Assembly: GCF_013285385.1 (NCBI RefSeq)
Contig: NZ_CP054213.1
Location: 24,620 to 88,619, forward strand
Source of the DNA: Paramixta manurensis
GTDB lineage: Bacteria > Pseudomonadota > Gammaproteobacteria > Enterobacterales > Enterobacteriaceae
Reading direction: 5' to 3'
Length of the DNA stretch: 64,000 nt
Position numbers and translations under genes: made by a program. This document shows, piece after piece, positions 7,492 through 16,941 of the stretch; the first letter of the stretch is position 1, and each line of letters begins with the position of its first letter. The notes beneath the pieces were generated by a model. It saw only the letters and a list, made by a program, of their open reading frames with translations, had not been told where the DNA came from and ran no database searches.

Positions 7492-10055
7492 CGTTCGTAT
7501 CCTCCGGGTTCATGATGGTCGCCTGGCGCCTCATACGCCTCATGGTCATGGCGATGGCGCAGGATGTTCTGTTCTTCGTCAGCCATACGCTGCGAGGCCA
7601 TGCCGTACTGCTCCGCATAAGCCTCTTCGCGGCTTTCCGGCGCGGTTTTCTGCGCCCCTGCCGTGCGCAGCGTGAGCTCGCCGTCCTCACCGGCAGTCAC
7701 TTCCATCTGCAGCTGCGGGGGTTCACCCGGCGCATCAGCCACGCCCTCACCGGAGCCGGCGTTCGCCGCCGCGGTCTGACGTTTAAAGCGGTTAAGCATC
7801 TCAAGCGCATTCATGCCGCTGCCGGCTGATTTCACCGGCGGCGTGACGGCGTTTGCCAGCGGTTGCTCCTGTGTCACGGGCGCGTTCGCTCTCTCTGCAG
7901 ACGGGGAAGTTTCCGGCGCAGCCACCGGTTTCCCGGCCGGCGACGCACGCTCAGTCTGATCCGGGCGTTTGAACGCCCGGACGTTCGCGGGAAGCGGCTG
8001 TGGTCCGGTTTCTGACGCGCCGGTTTTCCCGACCGGGGCTGGCGGGGTATCGGGCACGGAAGGTTGTGCCTTTTTTACTGCCTGTGCGGCATCCGGTTTC
8101 ATCGCGGCGTCACCGGAGGTGCCTGCCCGGGAATTAAACGTCGTCGGCGGCACGGCGGGCTGGCTGGCGCTGACGTTTGCTGGGGAGGCATCCGCGCTTT
8201 TCTCCAGAATTTCCTCCCCGGTAGGAAAACGGATACCGGCATTTGTGGCGCTGCGTTCGTTGCCGGCGATGATGCGCTCCAGCTCCGGACTCAGGTTGTC
8301 GCGAAAATCGCGCTCGACGAGGGCCGGGTGATATTTTTTCTGCTTCCGGTACTTCAGGCTCAGCTTCACCACTGGATATTCGCCCGGGAGACGCACGTAA
8401 AAACGCAGGTTCGGCATCTTCATTACTTGGTCATAATCGACGATCGGCTCATTGACCTTGTCCCGGCTGAGCGAGATACCGTCACGGATCTGGTCGAGGC
8501 CAAAGCTGTTCTGCTCGCGCGCCTCACGCCGGCGCTGATGGCCCAGTTCGTCTTCCACTATTTTGGCTACCTCGGCGCTTGGGGAACGGCCATAGGCGCG
8601 GGTGTTGAGAAGGTCAAAAATGGCTTTGGCCATCTCGCGACCGTAGATGTGCACCAGTTGCGGGATGTTCTGGATGCCCAGCACGAAGCAGCCGCCGAAC
8701 TTACGCGCTTCGGCCAGCGTTTCGTTCAGCTCCGGGATTTTCTGCAGGCTGGCTATCTCATCGCCGACGAACCATACACGCCGGTCGCTGTTCTCACCCA
8801 TGCTCTGCAGGAGCAGCGTGGCCAGTGACAGCCACATGGAAATAAGCGGACGCACGGCTTTGCGGTGCCGGGCCGTCGTGGAAATGAACAGCCAGCTGCT
8901 GTCGTACCGTGCGTCGGTCATCCACTCCCGGATGCTGAACGCCGGTTTGCCTTCCTTATCCAGCCCCTGCAGGTAGCGAAGCGACTTGGCGTAGTTGGTC
9001 AGCACCGAACGGATGGAGATGGCCGTCTTTTCGATTTTCTCCTCAACCAGGTTGGCCGAAGGGGTGTTCTTCAGAAACTCGCGCAGGCTTTTCAGGTCGA
9101 TGGAGAGCAGGGTCTTCAGGAACGTTTCAATGCTCCTGTCCGGGCGGGCCGCAAACTGCATGGCACCGTCGCTGAAGATGGTACGTGAGGACGACACCCA
9201 GAACGGGTCAGAGTCCCCTTCCACCGGCATCAGCGCCGCCGTCATGTTTTCGTAATCGACCACATCCAGGCATTCACGCCAGAGCTCCCAGTTCTCACAA
9301 CGACTGTCGTGAGGATTAAGGATCCTGTCGGTACGCGGGTTGTAGTGCGTTTCGATAAAGGTACCGCCCGAGTCGTAGATAATGGCGCGGTCACCACGAT
9401 GGCGGATGTAGTCCAGCAGCCAGCGGATAAGCGTGGATTTACCGACGCCGATGGTGCCGTGGATGAGAAAATTCATGACCTCGGCATTCCTGACCATGTG
9501 CAGGCCGCCAATCTGCAGATCGGACTTCTCGCCAGCCTTTTTCAGCAGGCGATTCACTTCGCGCAGATCATCGGTCAGCTTCATCCCGGAGATGAACTCG
9601 TCTTCGCTTTCTTTTTTGCCGATGCGCCCCACGTACCAGGTCACACCTAAAAACAACAGGCCACATGTCAGCCCGCAAGCGATGGCAATAAAACGCAGCC
9701 TGAGCAGGAACTGGCGTCCCATGTCCTGCATCCACACATTGGTCAGTAACTGAGCCGGTGTCAGCCTGATGCTGCAGAGCGGCCCTGACGCATTGCAGTG
9801 CCAGAAGATATCCCATGTGGCACTTTCCGTTCCCGGCGCAATGCCCAGCAGTGAGGACGTGGGCCAGGCGCACCAGTACCAGAACCCGTTTCGCAGCACA
9901 TCATCCGGCGTGGTGATCCAGAAAAGCACACACGTGGCGCCCAGAAACAGCAGTAAAAGCCAGTGAAATATCCAGTTGTTAACTTGGGCAAACATGCGCA
10001 GACGGTAGGCCGTTATCTGGCCCCCCTGCGTCAGAAATTTGGGTATAAAGCTCAT
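7488..10055 (-). CDS. traD: TraD coupling protein (type IV)
   Basis: An inner-membrane ATPase that brings the TraI-DNA complex to the mating channel. From the ATG at 10055 (MSFIPKFLTQGGQ, the family start) it is 855 residues; F TraD is 717. Two membrane segments lie near residues 25-45 and 105-125. Walker A IHGTIGVGKST is near 200, and the FVGDEIASL Walker B motif follows. The extra length is a long low-complexity tail rich in Pro, Ala and Gln. In F the C-terminal tail contacts TraM; here it ends GGYER rather than in an obvious F-like tip. An in-frame start further upstream is possible but lacks family similarity. It overlaps traI by 4 bases. Confidence 0.95.
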   Translation of the reverse strand: MSFIPKFLTQGGQITAYRLRMFAQVNNWIFHWLLLLFLGATCVLFWITTPDDVLRNGFWYWCAWPTSSLLGIAPGTESATWDIFWHCNASGPLCSIRLTPAQLLTNVWMQDMGRQFLLRLRFIAIACGLTCGLLFLGVTWYVGRIGKKESEDEFISGMKLTDDLREVNRLLKKAGEKSDLQIGGLHMVRNAEVMNFLIHGTIGVGKSTLIRWLLDYIRHRGDRAIIYDSGGTFIETHYNPRTDRILNPHDSRCENWELWRECLDVVDYENMTAALMPVEGDSDPFWVSSSRTIFSDGAMQFAARPDRSIETFLKTLLSIDLKSLREFLKNTPSANLVEEKIEKTAISIRSVLTNYAKSLRYLQGLDKEGKPAFSIREWMTDARYDSSWLFISTTARHRKAVRPLISMWLSLATLLLQSMGENSDRRVWFVGDEIASLQKIPELNETLAEARKFGGCFVLGIQNIPQLVHIYGREMAKAIFDLLNTRAYGRSPSAEVAKIVEDELGHQRRREAREQNSFGLDQIRDGISLSRDKVNEPIVDYDQVMKMPNLRFYVRLPGEYPVVKLSLKYRKQKKYHPALVERDFRDNLSPELERIIAGNERSATNAGIRFPTGEEILEKSADASPANVSASQPAVPPTTFNSRAGTSGDAAMKPDAAQAVKKAQPSVPDTPPAPVGKTGASETGPQPLPANVRAFKRPDQTERASPAGKPVAAPETSPSAERANAPVTQEQPLANAVTPPVKSAGSGMNALEMLNRFKRQTAAANAGSGEGVADAPGEPPQLQMEVTAGEDGELTLRTAGAQKTAPESREEAYAEQYGMASQRMADEEQNILRHRHDHEAYEAPGDHHEPGGYER

Positions 10056-10283
10056 GTGTTGCTCCGGAAGACGTGCAGGCGCAGCCCGCCCCGTAGGGGG
10101 CAGGCTGTACATCGCGGGAAAAGGAACAGGGCTGCGGCGCAGCCCGCTTGGGTTACTTAACGGGGAGGGCTGGAGACGAACGACACAGTTACCGACCCGA
10201 ACTGAGGGACATCATTGTGGATGCGGTAGATTCTCTCGTGACAGGGAGCTGACCTGCCGACACGTCCATTTCGTCCCGGTGGG

Positions 10284-11015
10284 TTACATCATTCCGGCGA
10301 CTGATTTCGCCAGCTGTGCTTCCAGTACCGGCTTCGCCTCTTCAAATTTCAGGTTAACCTTGTTGGCATTTGATACCACGCGTGTCTGGTATTTCATGCG
10401 GTCGCCCTGCTCGCTGCTGGTCTGCAGTTTGACGCCGGAACTTCCCTGCTGCAGCGCCGCGACATTGTCGGTGGTTACTGCTGCTTTGGTACGTTCGGAG
10501 ATTTGCAGATCGGTCACCATTGTATAATTCACATCTTCGACCATTGAATCTGCTGCCAGCCCAATAAGCCCCGCCGCCAGACCAACGCCCAGTGTCGCGC
10601 CGGCAGAATTGCTGTTGTAAGCGGTAATTCCCGCACCCAGCGCAGCACCTGTCGCTGCGCCCTCATAACCCGTTGAGAGAAACCCCTGAGACTGGCGCAG
10701 GTCCATTTTATCCGCCCTGAGAACGTTAGCCTGTATCCAGTACCAGGCGGCATCCGGAGAGGCCGTGATGGTATACCCTTTAGCCGTGAGATCCTGTGCG
10801 AGCATGGTTTGCAGGTCGCTCATATCCTTATCGGATGTATTCCGCACCTGTAGAAAAACGGTTTTTTCACTGGAAGGTTCAAGCCAGACGGTCTGGCTCA
10901 TCTGGGTTTTTACATCAAGGTTGCGTTTTTTGATTGCGGTACCCACTGCGCTACATCCGGAAAGCACCAGACATGAAGCAGCCACAGCCGCCACAAAAGT
11001 TTTGCGGTTTTTCAA
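10284..11015 (-). CDS. traT: TraT surface exclusion lipoprotein
   Basis: An outer-membrane lipoprotein that blocks mating-pair formation with cells already holding a related plasmid. The signal peptide ends at the lipobox LSGC, and the mature part starts CSAVGTAIKKRNLDVKTQM, very close to F TraT. The glycine/alanine-rich segment GAALGAGITAYNSNSAGATL is also conserved. I place the start at a TTG (11015; MKNRKTF) with AAGGA 8 bases upstream, since no ATG fits; a TTG at 11033 is an alternative. Length is 243 residues, the usual size. An intrinsic terminator precedes the gene, so it may have its own promoter, as in F. Confidence 0.95.
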   Translation of the reverse strand: MKNRKTFVAAVAASCLVLSGCSAVGTAIKKRNLDVKTQMSQTVWLEPSSEKTVFLQVRNTSDKDMSDLQTMLAQDLTAKGYTITASPDAAWYWIQANVLRADKMDLRQSQGFLSTGYEGAATGAALGAGITAYNSNSAGATLGVGLAAGLIGLAADSMVEDVNYTMVTDLQISERTKAAVTTDNVAALQQGSSGVKLQTSSEQGDRMKYQTRVVSNANKVNLKFEEAKPVLEAQLAKSVAGMM

Positions 11016-11035
11016 TTGCTGTATCCTTGTCAAAT

Positions 11036-11059
11036 AAAAAGCGGGGCAGGCGCGCCCCG
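11036..11059 (-). terminator. Intrinsic terminator between the TraS-position gene and traT
   Basis: Read on the minus strand: CGGGGC, a 6-base loop, GCCCCG, then CTTTTT. It lies about 90 bases past the stop of the exclusion-type membrane gene and just before traT. It would cut read-through from the upstream tra genes and give traT a separate level of expression. Confidence 0.7.
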
Positions 11060-11145
11060 AAGCACATGCGTTTAACTTAATGAATCAGGAGGGAAAACCC
11101 TTCCGGCAGTGTGCCAGGAAGGGTATCGGCAGAAAGTGGTAATAC

Positions 11146-11721
11146 TTAAATTTTTTTAATCAGAGAACTGATTTTTTCGAGAGCTAAACCTGAACCAATT
11201 CGATTAACTTCCATTCCAACAACAATATTAACGATGAAAAATAAAGCTAGCTCAGAAGCTGGCACTCCAAAAGCCATCCACGAAATGAATCCTGACGATA
11301 TAGTCGAAAGAAGCATAAAAACCAAAAAGAAAGTAATCGTGCGCTTAACGACTCTCTTCAAATGGCTCAAAATTAATGAGCTCTGCCGAACATTTTCAGG
11401 GATGGTTAGATACGCTATGAGGTTGTTGTAAGTCATTAGAGAGAAAAACAAACCAATAATGGCAGTAGGTACAACTACTACCCAACCATCCGACGTCAGA
11501 AATTTGAGGAAGCCTTCAGAATAAACATCTGGATACCTCTGTGAGTCAACTAAATAGAAAATCATTGTACTAACAAAGCTCAAGACAACAGATATAACGG
11601 GTATGAAAAAACACTTTTTGAGCAAATCAGAACTGGAGGGAATAACTCGGTCTCCCGATGAAAGTTTATCAGTAAGTATTGCCATATCTGCATCAATTTC
11701 TGCTTTAGTGAAATTAGCCAT
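11146..11721 (-). CDS. Membrane protein in the traS position, candidate entry exclusion protein
   Basis: It encodes 191 residues with about four hydrophobic segments (near 35-60, 82-102, 130-152 and 158-175) and charged ends. In F, the gene between traG and traT is traS, an inner-membrane protein that blocks DNA entry from a donor with the same TraG; TraS sequences vary greatly between plasmids. Position, size and membrane character fit; sequence similarity to F TraS was not recognised. The gene is clearly richer in A/T than traG and traT, a sign of separate origin, as expected for a specificity gene that is exchanged. Confidence 0.55.
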   Translation of the reverse strand: MANFTKAEIDADMAILTDKLSSGDRVIPSSSDLLKKCFFIPVISVVLSFVSTMIFYLVDSQRYPDVYSEGFLKFLTSDGWVVVVPTAIIGLFFSLMTYNNLIAYLTIPENVRQSSLILSHLKRVVKRTITFFLVFMLLSTISSGFISWMAFGVPASELALFFIVNIVVGMEVNRIGSGLALEKISSLIKKI

Positions 11722-11745
11722 ATTCCCTCTCCCATTAGATTCTAC

Positions 11746-14721
11746 TTATGAGGCTTTTTTCTGCTGTTCTCTTAACGCTTTAAGTTTTTCTTGAAAATTG
11801 CCCCTTACTTCTGAACTATCCCAAAGAGGCTGCGTTTGTTTTAAATCCTCTTCAGTGCGGCCAATTTGCTGACTTTTCACCGCACCCTGATGCTCATTCC
11901 TGAGTATATCACTGGATGTCTGAACAGTGGTTTTGTTTTCACCTATTTTCCCGTCATTATTGCTAATGGTTTCGGAATTGGCAGATCTTTGTTCTGATAC
12001 TTTTCCCGCGACATTATCAGGAATACCCTTTTCGCCTGCCTGCTGGTTGATACGATTAACGCTGTTCCGGAAATCCTCAGTCATCGCAGCAGAAGGTTTT
12101 TTTGCAGGCGCAATCAGATTACGCTCCTGATTATCAATTGCCACGCCGTGACGCTGAGACTCACCTGACCGCCCATCGCCAGCCGGTTGTGAAATACCGG
12201 CCCCGCCATCCGACATCGATACTGACGGAGAGAGAGACTGTGAGTTTGCCTGCTCTGTCCGGGCACCGTAGTTCTGCATGATTTCCGGCTCCAGCCGATC
12301 CTGCATAAATTCGGTTGCTGCCGCACGGGCACTACTCACGTTGGTCAGGATATTCTGTGCATCGTTACCGTATTTTGCTGTGGTCCAGTCAACAAAAGCC
12401 TGATTATAGTTAGCATCCAGACTGGCGCTCTGATTCTGTGCCAGTGTGGCCATCCGGCTGAATTCCTGACTGCGTGTACTGCTTTCGGTGAACTGGTGGT
12501 ACTGGCTTTTCGCATCGTTAAGTGTGGCCGCGAACTGATCTGCCTGCGAATTAGACTGGTTGTCAGTATGACTGCCGGATTCACTCAGGCGCGAAGTGGT
12601 CACCATATCCATACCCTGCCGGAAATCCCGCACGACCTGGCTGTTTTCATCATGCCGGAAGTCTTTGCCTTCTGCATGGCTGTCCTGAGTACCATGAGAG
12701 CTTCCTGACGAATGACGCCAGTCTGTATTCAGGTTCGCCTCACCGCCGGCACTCAGGCCGGTTGCCCACTTACCGAGCTTACCGGCCAGCTGGTCGCCGG
12801 AATCAAACTTAACATAGCCTCTCGCGCCAGCCCCCACACTGCCCTGATTAGAAATATCCATCAGCTGATTATAAGCCTGTTGCTCAGACACATTATGCGA
12901 CTTCGCGTAACTTTCGACGGCCGACTGCATCATGCTTGCGCCGCGTGTGGCGTTAGTGGCCACGCTGCTGTCGCTGCCCTGCGTCAGGGTATCGCTGTTA
13001 CCCTGCTGGCTCGTTAGCTGATGCATTTGCTGGAAGCCGCTGGTGACGCTGTGGTTATAACCATCCATTGCTGACTGCGCCTGCTGCATGGCCTGTCGGG
13101 ACTGCTCGGTGAAACCACTGCTGGCCAGTGAACTCAGCCGCATGTTAACCGGCAGGTTGGATATGGCCTGACTGGTGTCATAAACATTATGCCCGTCCGC
13201 CGTTTGCGTGTGCATCGCGCCGTTCCCTAACTGATACCCCTGCGCTCCGGAGCGTTGCAGCAGGTTCGTATCAAACTTGTTGGCATTAACGTTATCCATC
13301 GACATGTTATTAAACGACCAGTTGCCGTCCGCCGTGGTTGACGCCTGTCCTCCGACTGTAAACGCCGTTGAACTCAGCATACCGCCAACGGCCTGTGACG
13401 CTACAGAGGCCGCGCCTTTGGTCAGGAAGAACGCCAGAACCGGGATCGACATGCTGAGATAGCCCGCGATATTTGCTGCGTCAGAGTGTTGCAGCCCGAC
13501 CAGGTCCGCATTGGAAAGGACCAGGTCCGTCGCCCCGGTTTTCGTCTGCAGGTAAAAGTTGGCCAGAGAATTCAGGATGGCAAACATGACTGGCCACATC
13601 TGAAGGTACAGAAAGCCGCCGGCATAGAGTTTCAGTGTGTTGAGTCCGAAAATGCTGTGATTGACCAGCGCCAGCGCAATAACCAGCGGGAAAAGGCCTA
13701 TCAGCACAAGCATCATCATCGACTGGAACATCGGCAGCGTCCGGGCCGCAATCACACCACCGGCACCCCAGCTGATACGCTGCTTCGTCAGGCTGGATTC
13801 CGTTGCGAGATTCAGCAGGTTGGCCGTATCAGACGACCGGGCAGAAAACCCTTTCCAGCCGTCACGGATGGCGCTATTAGTGACGTTATTACGCATAATC
13901 TGAGACGCACTCAGGCCGCCCTTGTAGAAAAAGTTATAGCTGTCATCCATCGCACCGCTGAGCAGTTCTTCTGCGTTCACTTTATTCCCGAATATCCGGG
14001 TTGAAAGCGCATGCCAGGTCGTTCCGCCGATGCGGATATCTGCGCCTATCAGGTTCTTAATCACCGCCGCCGCCTGCTGACAGGTAATGAACTGGCGTCC
14101 GCTTCCGGCATCCTGGTACAACCCGCGCAGCGGACTCGGGTTACTGGTGATGAGCGTCAGCGGGTCAGTGCTGTGAAGCAGATCCGCCACCGTGTACTTT
14201 CCGTTCAGCAGAATATCGCCCACCACGCAGTTTTCCACGTAGTCCGTCAGCATCTGTGAGAGCTGAGGATTCTGCGTGCGGAAATCAGATGACTGCGCCA
14301 CTATCTGCGAGCCGAACAGCATGCCGGTTTTGGTGTAGGTCAGCGAGTCCGGGCGGGCCAGCGCGAAGTCATACAGCCTTGCAACACCAAATCCCGATCC
14401 GGTAGTGAGCCCCGCGATGGCCGCCAGGCCGGCCGGCACGTTATCAACCTCATAGACCGCTGCCGGGTCCGTCACATCTATAATCTGGACACTACGTTTC
14501 GGTACCAGCAGCACTGAGGTAATGACGAAAAAAATGGCAAACCAGTGCAGGAACACCATTGGATTACGTGATTTGATAAAGCTGAACATCACGCCCAGTA
14601 CGCCGAACAGGCCGACTATACGTTTTAATGTACTGTAGGTGTCGGTCCCGACAATGGTCACCACACCGTTCAGCACCTGGCGATACATGTCCCCGCCGTA
14701 AATGGTATAGACCTCAGTCAT
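11746..14721 (-). CDS. traG: TraG mating-pair stabilisation and pilus assembly protein
   Basis: With the ATG at 14721 (MTEVYTIYGG, the family start) it has 991 residues; F TraG is 938. The N-terminal third has several membrane segments (about 25-75 and 330-450) and is needed for pilus assembly. The long periplasmic C-terminal part is rich in Ser, Gln and Asn, is predicted helical, and in F contacts the recipient and determines entry exclusion. The gene overlaps the end of traH by 8 bases. An upstream in-frame extension to 14817 is rejected because it lies inside traH and matches no family member. Confidence 0.93.
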   Translation of the reverse strand: MTEVYTIYGGDMYRQVLNGVVTIVGTDTYSTLKRIVGLFGVLGVMFSFIKSRNPMVFLHWFAIFFVITSVLLVPKRSVQIIDVTDPAAVYEVDNVPAGLAAIAGLTTGSGFGVARLYDFALARPDSLTYTKTGMLFGSQIVAQSSDFRTQNPQLSQMLTDYVENCVVGDILLNGKYTVADLLHSTDPLTLITSNPSPLRGLYQDAGSGRQFITCQQAAAVIKNLIGADIRIGGTTWHALSTRIFGNKVNAEELLSGAMDDSYNFFYKGGLSASQIMRNNVTNSAIRDGWKGFSARSSDTANLLNLATESSLTKQRISWGAGGVIAARTLPMFQSMMMLVLIGLFPLVIALALVNHSIFGLNTLKLYAGGFLYLQMWPVMFAILNSLANFYLQTKTGATDLVLSNADLVGLQHSDAANIAGYLSMSIPVLAFFLTKGAASVASQAVGGMLSSTAFTVGGQASTTADGNWSFNNMSMDNVNANKFDTNLLQRSGAQGYQLGNGAMHTQTADGHNVYDTSQAISNLPVNMRLSSLASSGFTEQSRQAMQQAQSAMDGYNHSVTSGFQQMHQLTSQQGNSDTLTQGSDSSVATNATRGASMMQSAVESYAKSHNVSEQQAYNQLMDISNQGSVGAGARGYVKFDSGDQLAGKLGKWATGLSAGGEANLNTDWRHSSGSSHGTQDSHAEGKDFRHDENSQVVRDFRQGMDMVTTSRLSESGSHTDNQSNSQADQFAATLNDAKSQYHQFTESSTRSQEFSRMATLAQNQSASLDANYNQAFVDWTTAKYGNDAQNILTNVSSARAAATEFMQDRLEPEIMQNYGARTEQANSQSLSPSVSMSDGGAGISQPAGDGRSGESQRHGVAIDNQERNLIAPAKKPSAAMTEDFRNSVNRINQQAGEKGIPDNVAGKVSEQRSANSETISNNDGKIGENKTTVQTSSDILRNEHQGAVKSQQIGRTEEDLKQTQPLWDSSEVRGNFQEKLKALREQQKKAS

Positions 14722-16081
14722 TGCCTGTTCCCCACTGATAATTGCCCTGATAGGACGTTGAGATAATGGTCGACACCTGTTGCTGCAGGTACTGCATGTT
14801 GCGGTCGATACCGTCAAGCGCGTTCTGATCCGAGGTGGACTGCAGCTTCATCTGCGCCAGCAGCGAGGTTGCAGCCAGCACGTTGTTACGCAGCTCGCCG
14901 GCCGCCTGTTCCGGAAAGTTTTTACCTGCCAGCGACTGGCTTGCCTGCTTCACCAGCTCCTGCAGGTACTGGATCATCATGTCCTGGGCAATGAAGTCAG
15001 CGACCTGTATCAGATAGGTCGGGCTCATTCCCATGCTGTGTGAATTGGTCAGGTATTTGAGCACCGGCACGGACGTGGTGTTTATAAATCCCTTTTCCTG
15101 ATCTGACAGACCGGTGTCCGCACCCAGTTTGCCGTCGATGGAAATCATCAGGTTCTGCACCTGCTTCACCAGCGCCACGTCGCTGCTGATCGTGACATTC
15201 GTGACTGTCGGCCCCAGACAGAGATCCGGTTCGTCACAGCCGTACATTTTGGCGGTACCGCCGCGCATCAGAACGGTAATAATGTCCCGGTTATCAACCA
15301 GCGGGGTGAGAATCGTGACCTGTCCGGCGCTGTTAAAGATGATGGAGCCCACCACGCTCATGACCAGCTCTTTCAGCTGACGGTTGCCATCGAAGAGGTG
15401 GTTACGGCCCAGCGCGTCCCAGATGAGGTTTTTGCTCTTCAGTACCTGATCTTTTTCATTTGCCGAAGCCCGGCTGGTGACGCTGTCTCCCTGCCCGCCC
15501 ACCGTGCAGCCCTGACGCGATGCCGCCCAGTCAGAAAAAAGGTTGTCCGAGCCGGCAATATCCTGACAGATTTTCTGGTTAGACAATTGCGTGACCGGCC
15601 ACAGCCCGCCGATGATCCCCTGCGCGGCCTGACAGGAACTCATGTTGGACGAGTTCACGTCGGAAGCCAGCTTTTGCAGGAAGTCTTTGGCCTGCTTGAG
15701 CTCAGGTACCATCGTCTGCAATGCGAGATCGAAGGCATAGCCCGCCGCATTGCTCATGATTTGCTTTACGAAGCGCTGCAGCTCGGCGCCATTGATGAAG
15801 GAAAAGGCCCCGAGATAGGCGTCAATGCCGCCGCACCCTGCGTTGAGCGAAGGCACCTGCATTGAAATAAGCTGTACCTGTTTGACCGGATTACGCAGAT
15901 AAACAGAGCCGCCGGTGACGTAACCCGCCGCCTGCCCCTGCCAGGCCTGCGCCTTTGAGACGTTACCGTCAAAGCCCAGGCTGCCGAAGTAGCCGTTAAG
16001 GTCGCCCTGCACATCTGCCAGCACGGGAGTACTGATGACGAACGCCGCCGCTGCGGAAATCAGAAGTTGCCGGATTTTCAT
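14714..16081 (-). CDS. traH: TraH pilus assembly protein
   Basis: 455 residues, close to F TraH (458). A signal peptide ends near VLA (residue 22). The mature protein is periplasmic, with conserved cysteines in GCGGIDAYLGAF, SSCQAAQG, KICQDIAG, RQGCTVGG and YGCDEPDLC, and a helical C-terminal region. TraH belongs to the F-specific set (TraF, H, U, W, TrbB, TrbI) linked to pilus extension and retraction. Its start overlaps the stop of the trbF-position gene by 4 bases, and its end overlaps traG. Confidence 0.93.
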   Translation of the reverse strand: MKIRQLLISAAAAFVISTPVLADVQGDLNGYFGSLGFDGNVSKAQAWQGQAAGYVTGGSVYLRNPVKQVQLISMQVPSLNAGCGGIDAYLGAFSFINGAELQRFVKQIMSNAAGYAFDLALQTMVPELKQAKDFLQKLASDVNSSNMSSCQAAQGIIGGLWPVTQLSNQKICQDIAGSDNLFSDWAASRQGCTVGGQGDSVTSRASANEKDQVLKSKNLIWDALGRNHLFDGNRQLKELVMSVVGSIIFNSAGQVTILTPLVDNRDIITVLMRGGTAKMYGCDEPDLCLGPTVTNVTISSDVALVKQVQNLMISIDGKLGADTGLSDQEKGFINTTSVPVLKYLTNSHSMGMSPTYLIQVADFIAQDMMIQYLQELVKQASQSLAGKNFPEQAAGELRNNVLAATSLLAQMKLQSTSDQNALDGIDRNMQYLQQQVSTIISTSYQGNYQWGTGND

Positions 16082-16647
16082 AGCGAGGCCCCGGCTTTAA
16101 TACGCTGCGTGAGCATTCGGGTGACAACAGGGTATTCCGGCCAGTCGTACTCTATAACCACACAAACCAGCCCGGGTTTACCCTGCTCCTGACGAAATCC
16201 CGTAACTTTTTCAGACAGGGCTCGAAGCGCGCGCTGCTCTTCCCGCGTCATGCCGTTTCTGATATCGGAAATTTTCAGCACCAGATACCGGTCATCGCTC
16301 TCCGGCCATGGTTCAGACAGGCCGGCGCCAGGCGGTTCACGTGTTACGGTCGCCACAAACGCACAGGGCGGAGTTTCATCCCTGTGGGACAGGCGTCTGC
16401 CCCGAATGCGCATAATGACCTCACTCACCCCCCAGACGCTTAAGCAGCTAACTGAAAGAGCCACCATTAACCTGGCTGGCAGATGAAGAAACGATGGTAA
16501 CGCCAGATTGTAAGGCCCTTCCGTCCATTGATAGACTGCGTTGCCAAGCGCGATACCACCCAGCACGACACCTGTGGAGAGAAAGAGGCAGGAAATGAGC
16601 GTCAGAATTTCATTTACCTTGCCAGATACTTTTTCAGTCATGTTCAT
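16078..16647 (-). CDS. Membrane protein in the trbF position
   Basis: 189 residues. Two hydrophobic segments (about 15-35 and 50-75) are followed by a cytoplasmic domain of roughly 110 residues (FVATVTREPPGAG to the end). In F, trbF lies directly before traH; F TrbF is shorter (about 126 residues), so this may be a longer relative or a replacement. I call it by position only. It is coupled to its neighbours by 4-base overlaps on both sides, so it is certainly part of the tra operon. Confidence 0.5.
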   Translation of the reverse strand: MNMTEKVSGKVNEILTLISCLFLSTGVVLGGIALGNAVYQWTEGPYNLALPSFLHLPARLMVALSVSCLSVWGVSEVIMRIRGRRLSHRDETPPCAFVATVTREPPGAGLSEPWPESDDRYLVLKISDIRNGMTREEQRALRALSEKVTGFRQEQGKPGLVCVVIEYDWPEYPVVTRMLTQRIKAGASL

Positions 16648-16925
16648 TCATCACTCCGGTAAGCCATAAATCCCTGCCGGCGCAGCGTAATACTGACCAG
16701 CGCCCCTGCGGCAAAGCCGCCGGCAAGAGAAAGCAAAAACAGCAGCGGGAAGTCCCGCAGGCCGCCCATTAACAAACCGTCCGGACCCGATATCGCCTGC
16801 AGCATTCTCCGGCCCATTACGTCCTGAACCAGCCAGACATAGAGACCAGCCGCCAGCAGCAGCGAGACGCAGACGAGCAGAAACGCCCTCTCCGTTGATG
16901 AGAGCGTCAGGGGTTTCTCAACCAT
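16644..16925 (-). CDS. Small membrane protein in the trbJ position
   Basis: 93 residues, the length of F TrbJ, and in the same place between trbB and the gene before traH. Two hydrophobic segments lie near 12-32 and 55-80, with a basic cytoplasmic tail. Sequence similarity to F TrbJ could not be confirmed from memory. It ends with a 4-base overlap into the trbF-position gene. The function of TrbJ is poorly known even in F. Confidence 0.5.
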   Translation of the reverse strand: MVEKPLTLSSTERAFLLVCVSLLLAAGLYVWLVQDVMGRRMLQAISGPDGLLMGGLRDFPLLFLLSLAGGFAAGALVSITLRRQGFMAYRSDE

Positions 16926-16941
16926 GGTGTATTCCGTATTG

